A stretch of DNA of 23,130 bases, taken from Rhodobiaceae bacterium (GTDB taxonomy: Bacteria > Pseudomonadota > Alphaproteobacteria > Parvibaculales > Parvibaculaceae). The DNA is taken from assembly GCA_027352645.1 (NCBI GenBank), contig DAIEIL010000021.1, positions 1 to 23,130 on the forward strand, written 5' to 3'. The notes beneath the pieces are model-generated. The model was not told the DNA's origin. It saw only the letters and a program-made list of their open reading frames with translations, and did no database searches. Positions 20,390 to 23,130 of this stretch are shown here, piece by piece. Made by a program: the position numbers and the translations under genes. The stretch's first letter is position 1, and the number at the start of each line of letters is the position of its first letter.

Positions 20390-22177
20390 TCAGCTGCCTG
20401 AAAGGGCTTCGCGCTTCAGTTCCAGCTCGAGCCAGCTTTCCTCGGCCTGCGCCAGTTCGGCGCGGAGCGCATCGTGGCGCGTGGTCTTGGAGGCGAAGGC
20501 CTTGGGATCGCGCGAATAGAGATCCGGGTCGGCAAGTTCGGATTCGAGCTTCGCGATTTCGGCCTGAAGCTTCGGCATTTTCGAACCGAGTTCTTCGAGG
20601 AGACGGTTTTCCTTGTAGCTGAGCTTTGTCGCGACGCGCGCGGCGGCAGGAGCAGCCTCGGCAGACGTGGCCTTCGCGGCCTGCTTCGCGGGGGCCTGCT
20701 CGCGCTTCTGGTTCAGCCAGTCGGAATAGCCGCCGGGATATTCCTCCACCTCGCCGGTGCCGTCGACGACGATCACCGAGGCGACGACGCGATCGAGGAA
20801 ATCGCGGTCATGGCTCACGAGGAGCACGGTGCCTTCGTAGTCCGTGAGCATTTCCTGCAGGAGATCGAGCGTCTCCATGTCGAGATCGTTGGTCGGCTCG
20901 TCGAGGATGAGAAGGTTCGAAGGTTTGGCGAGCGCGCGGGCGAGCAGCAGTCGGCATTGCTCGCCGCCGGACAAGGCCTTCACCGGCTGGCGGGCCTGAC
21001 TCTCGCGGAAGAGAAAGTCCTTCAGATAGGAAACCACATGGCGCGGCTGACCGCGCACCATGACCTGATCGCCGCCGCCCTCGCAGAGCGTTTGCCAGAG
21101 CGTCGCTTCGGGATCGAGGCTGCCGCGCGACTGGTCGACGATGATCGGCGTCAAATTCGTACCAAGACGAATTTTCCCGCTATCGGGCGGCAGCGTGCCC
21201 ATGAGCATTTTCAGAAGTGTCGTCTTGCCCGCGCCGTTCGGCCCGATGACGCCGATCTTGTCGCCGCGCACGATGCGGGTCGAAAAATCGCGAACGATGA
21301 CGCGGTCGCCGAAGCTCTTGGAAATGTGCTCGGCTTCGATGACGAGCGTGCCGGAGGACTGGCCCGTTTCGACGGCGAGAGCCGCCTTGCCCGTGCGCGC
21401 GATGCTTTGCGCGCGCTCCTGACGCAGCGAATAGAGACGGCGGAGGCGGCCCTGATTGCGCTTGCGCCGCGCGCTGATGCCTTCGCGCGACCATTGCGTT
21501 TCCTGCAGGATCAGCCGGTCCAGCTTGTGGGCGACGACTTCCTCCTCGGCGAGAATCTGTTCCGACCATTCCTCGAATTGCGCGAAGCCCTTGTCGAGGC
21601 GGCGGATGGTGCCGCGATCGACCCAGAGGCAGTTGGTGGCGAGACGCTTCAGGAAGGCGCGGTCATGGCTGATGAGGATATAGGCACCGCGGAACTGCGA
21701 GAGGCGTTCCTCCAGCCATTCGATGGAAGGAAGGTCGAGATGGTTCGTCGGCTCGTCGAGCAGGAGAATGTCCGGTTCGTCGGCAAGCACGCGGGCAAGC
21801 GCCGCCTTGCGGCCTTCGCCGCCGGAAAGCGTCGCGGTCGGCTTGGTGGGGTCGAGGCCCAGCTCGTGGAGAACGGCTTCGGCTTCATGAGGCTCGGCGC
21901 CGCCGGCCGTGGCATAGTCGAGAACGGTGGCCGCGCCGCCGAAATCGGGCATCTGGGCGAGATAGGCGACCCGTGTGCCGGGCTGGAGGAAGCGCTCCCC
22001 CGCATCCGGCTCGACAAGGCCCGCCGCCACCTTCAGCAGCGTCGATTTGCCCGCGCCATTGCGGCCGACGAGGCAGAGACGGTCGCCGGGGCCGATGGCA
22101 AAGCCCGCGCCGTCGATCAGGACCTGATCGGCGAAGGCAATGCGGATGTCGCGAAGGGCAAGAAGGGGCGGGGCCAA
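20390..22177 (-). CDS. ABC-F family ATPase (Uup-like)
   Basis: The 595-residue product has two ABC cassettes without membrane segments: Walker A GRNGAGKST (38-46), signature LSGGE (117-121), DEPTNHLD (141-148); then Walker A GPNGAGKTT (312-320), LSGGE (402-406), DEPTNDLD (426-433). A P-site linker with many Lys/Arg (GISARRKRNQGRLRRLYSLR) joins them, and an Ala-rich hinge is followed by a coiled coil (about 530-595). This matches Uup, an ABC-F protein acting on ribosomes or DNA repair intermediates rather than in transport. The start is TTG 22175-22177: an in-frame TGA lies two codons upstream (22181-22183) and the next usable starts would cut the first cassette. The ribosome site is weak (GGA nine bases upstream). 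Family certain, exact role not. Confidence 0.92.
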   Translation of the reverse strand: MAPPLLALRDIRIAFADQVLIDGAGFAIGPGDRLCLVGRNGAGKSTLLKVAAGLVEPDAGERFLQPGTRVAYLAQMPDFGGAATVLDYATAGGAEPHEAEAVLHELGLDPTKPTATLSGGEGRKAALARVLADEPDILLLDEPTNHLDLPSIEWLEERLSQFRGAYILISHDRAFLKRLATNCLWVDRGTIRRLDKGFAQFEEWSEQILAEEEVVAHKLDRLILQETQWSREGISARRKRNQGRLRRLYSLRQERAQSIARTGKAALAVETGQSSGTLVIEAEHISKSFGDRVIVRDFSTRIVRGDKIGVIGPNGAGKTTLLKMLMGTLPPDSGKIRLGTNLTPIIVDQSRGSLDPEATLWQTLCEGGGDQVMVRGQPRHVVSYLKDFLFRESQARQPVKALSGGEQCRLLLARALAKPSNLLILDEPTNDLDMETLDLLQEMLTDYEGTVLLVSHDRDFLDRVVASVIVVDGTGEVEEYPGGYSDWLNQKREQAPAKQAAKATSAEAAPAAARVATKLSYKENRLLEELGSKMPKLQAEIAKLESELADPDLYSRDPKAFASKTTRHDALRAELAQAEESWLELELKREALSGS

Positions 22178-22248
22178 GGTTCAATGTCCGGTGATATATG
22201 GGCACCGGCTATATGGCGCATCGAGGCGGGCGAGGCAATGGCGCAAGA

Positions 22249-23130
22249 TTATGCCGCCAGCGGGACGGGCTCCGGTTTTTCGCCCCGGCCGACGAACAGC
22301 ACCATCACGGAGGCCAGGAGGCAGAGGCCACCCGCCAGCGTGAAGGCGAGGAAATAATCGCCCAGATCGACGCGCATGAGCCCGGCAACCCAGGCGGCAG
22401 AGGCGGCGCCCAACTGATGCGCCGCGCTGATCCAGCCGAAATAGATGCCGACATTTTCCTCGCCGAAGCTCTTGCTGGCGAGCTTCACAGTGGGCGGCAC
22501 GGTGGCGATCCAGTCGAGGCCGTAAAAGACCGCGAACAGCGAAAGCCCATAGAAAGTGAAGTCGAAGGCATAGGGCAGATATAGAAGCGAGAGGCCCCTG
22601 AGCCCGTAATACCAGAAGAGGAGCTTTCGCGAGTCGAAGCGGTCGGAAAGCCAGCCGGAGCCCGTGGTGCCGAAGAAATCGAGAATGCCCATGGTGGCGA
22701 GGAGGCCGGCTGCCGCGACTTCCGGGATGCCGTGGTCGAGGCAGGCCGGTATCAGATGTGTGCCGATGAGGCCGTTTGTCGAAACCCCGCAGATAAAGAA
22801 GCTGCCGCCGAGAAGCCAGAAATCGCGCGACCTGAACCCTGCGGCCAGCGCGGCGAGTGCGCGGCGGAAGGGATTGCCGGTGAAATTTTCCGGCAAGGGG
22901 TCGCCGGGCTCGGCGCCAAAGGGCAGGAGCCCCACATCCGAGGGCTTGTCGCGCAGGAAAAACCAGACGGGAAGGATCATCGCCGCTGCAATACAGGCCA
23001 GCGTAATCGACACGCTGCGCCAGCCTTCGCTCTCCGTGAGCTTTGCGAAAAGCGGCAGGAAGACGAGCTGGCCCGTCGCGTTGCTCGCGGTCAGGACGCC
23101 CGTGACGAGGCCGCGGCGAGCGACGAACCA
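22249..23130 (-). CDS. MFS transporter, C-terminal part (partial)
   Basis: The minus strand is open from the window edge (23130) to the stop at 22249, giving 293 residues of a major facilitator protein. A GTG at 23013 is only an internal codon, since GLVTGVLTASNATGQLVFLP, a membrane segment typical of MFS helices 4-5, continues upstream. Further segments include IAAAMILPVWFFL, FWLLGGSFFICGVSTNGLIG and FLAFTLAGGLCLLASVMVLF. The motif LSDRFDSRK at the loop between helices 8 and 9 is the second copy of the MFS signature. The start lies beyond the window, so substrate and length cannot be judged; the layout resembles the oxalate/formate or monocarboxylate antiporter-like groups. Confidence 0.88.
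   Translation of the reverse strand, partial: WFVARRGLVTGVLTASNATGQLVFLPLFAKLTESEGWRSVSITLACIAAAMILPVWFFLRDKPSDVGLLPFGAEPGDPLPENFTGNPFRRALAALAAGFRSRDFWLLGGSFFICGVSTNGLIGTHLIPACLDHGIPEVAAAGLLATMGILDFFGTTGSGWLSDRFDSRKLLFWYYGLRGLSLLYLPYAFDFTFYGLSLFAVFYGLDWIATVPPTVKLASKSFGEENVGIYFGWISAAHQLGAASAAWVAGLMRVDLGDYFLAFTLAGGLCLLASVMVLFVGRGEKPEPVPLAA

Noticed and set aside
20360..20410. Small hairpins (ACCGC/GCGGT and TTTCAG/CTGAAA) after the ABC-F stop codon
   Set aside because: Short stems, and the T-run lies on the wrong side for the minus-strand gene, so I do not call a terminator.
20474..22357. A 627-codon open frame on the plus strand opposite the ABC-F gene
   Set aside because: It mirrors the real gene in a high-GC genome, has low-complexity Arg/Ala/Gly-rich content and no motif, while the opposite strand has full ABC-F motifs.

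Overview
The window is a 23.1-kb stretch of a GC-rich (mostly low-to-mid 60s % by eye) alphaproteobacterial chromosome. The assignment rests on a MucR/Ros-type regulator, a DUF6456 protein paired with a DnaA domain-IV-like protein, a DUF5330 protein next to SufE, DUF1491, the DUF2849-CysI-DUF934 sulfite reductase cluster, and a phasin. The combination is typical of Hyphomicrobiales and relatives (a Parvibaculum-like organism is possible, but I cannot fix the genus). No rRNA, tRNA, CRISPR array or insertion sequence was seen.

Layout. 1-248 (minus): 5' end of a Rieske ring-hydroxylating oxygenase, running off the left edge. 249-599: intergenic promoter region. 600-2178 (plus): mucR, a PAS_5-type protein whose start codon is problematic, and a small exported protein. 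2199-2771 (minus): XRE/S24-like repressor, divergent from an operon (2920-4160, plus) of a DnaA domain-IV protein and a DUF6456 protein. 4151-5233 (minus): sufE and a DUF5330 protein with two strong hairpins between them. 5234-7066: a lower-GC island carrying a stand-alone RelA/SpoT-type synthetase-domain protein translationally coupled to a small unknown protein. 7169-8254 (minus): a lipoprotein of unknown function. 8485-9069: DUF1491 and a small unknown gene, convergent. 9256-10839 (plus): prfC (release factor 3). 10842-12164 (minus) and 12283-13566 (plus): a divergent pair, class III aminotransferase and a DadA-like D-amino-acid dehydrogenase. 13726-14097 (plus): phasin with a promoter flanked by twin palindromes, followed by a clear terminator. 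14249-15028 (plus): lipoprotein of unknown function. 15025-17539 (minus): DUF2849-cysI-DUF934 assimilatory sulfite reduction operon. 17717-20303 (minus): NMT1/SsuA-type ABC importer (binding protein, ATPase, permease). 20390-22177 (minus): Uup-like ABC-F ATPase. 22249-23130 (minus): 3' part of an MFS transporter running off the right edge.

Most of the window is ordinary core chromosome: sulfur assimilation (CysI cluster), Fe-S assembly (SufE), translation (PrfC, ABC-F), amino-acid turnover and carbon storage. The accessory element is the RelA/SpoT-domain gene with its ATGA-overlapping partner; this two-gene architecture resembles small-alarmone-synthetase toxin/antitoxin pairs, but the function is inferred only. 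Regulatory structure stands out at three places: two TTGTGC-N3-GCACAA palindromes around the phasin promoter, mutually exclusive hairpins in the prfC leader, and an inverted repeat between the XRE repressor and the DnaA-like gene. Six genes appear to start with TTG, and the PAS protein has no standard start codon in its frame, which suggests either an ATT start or a one-base change in a G6 run.
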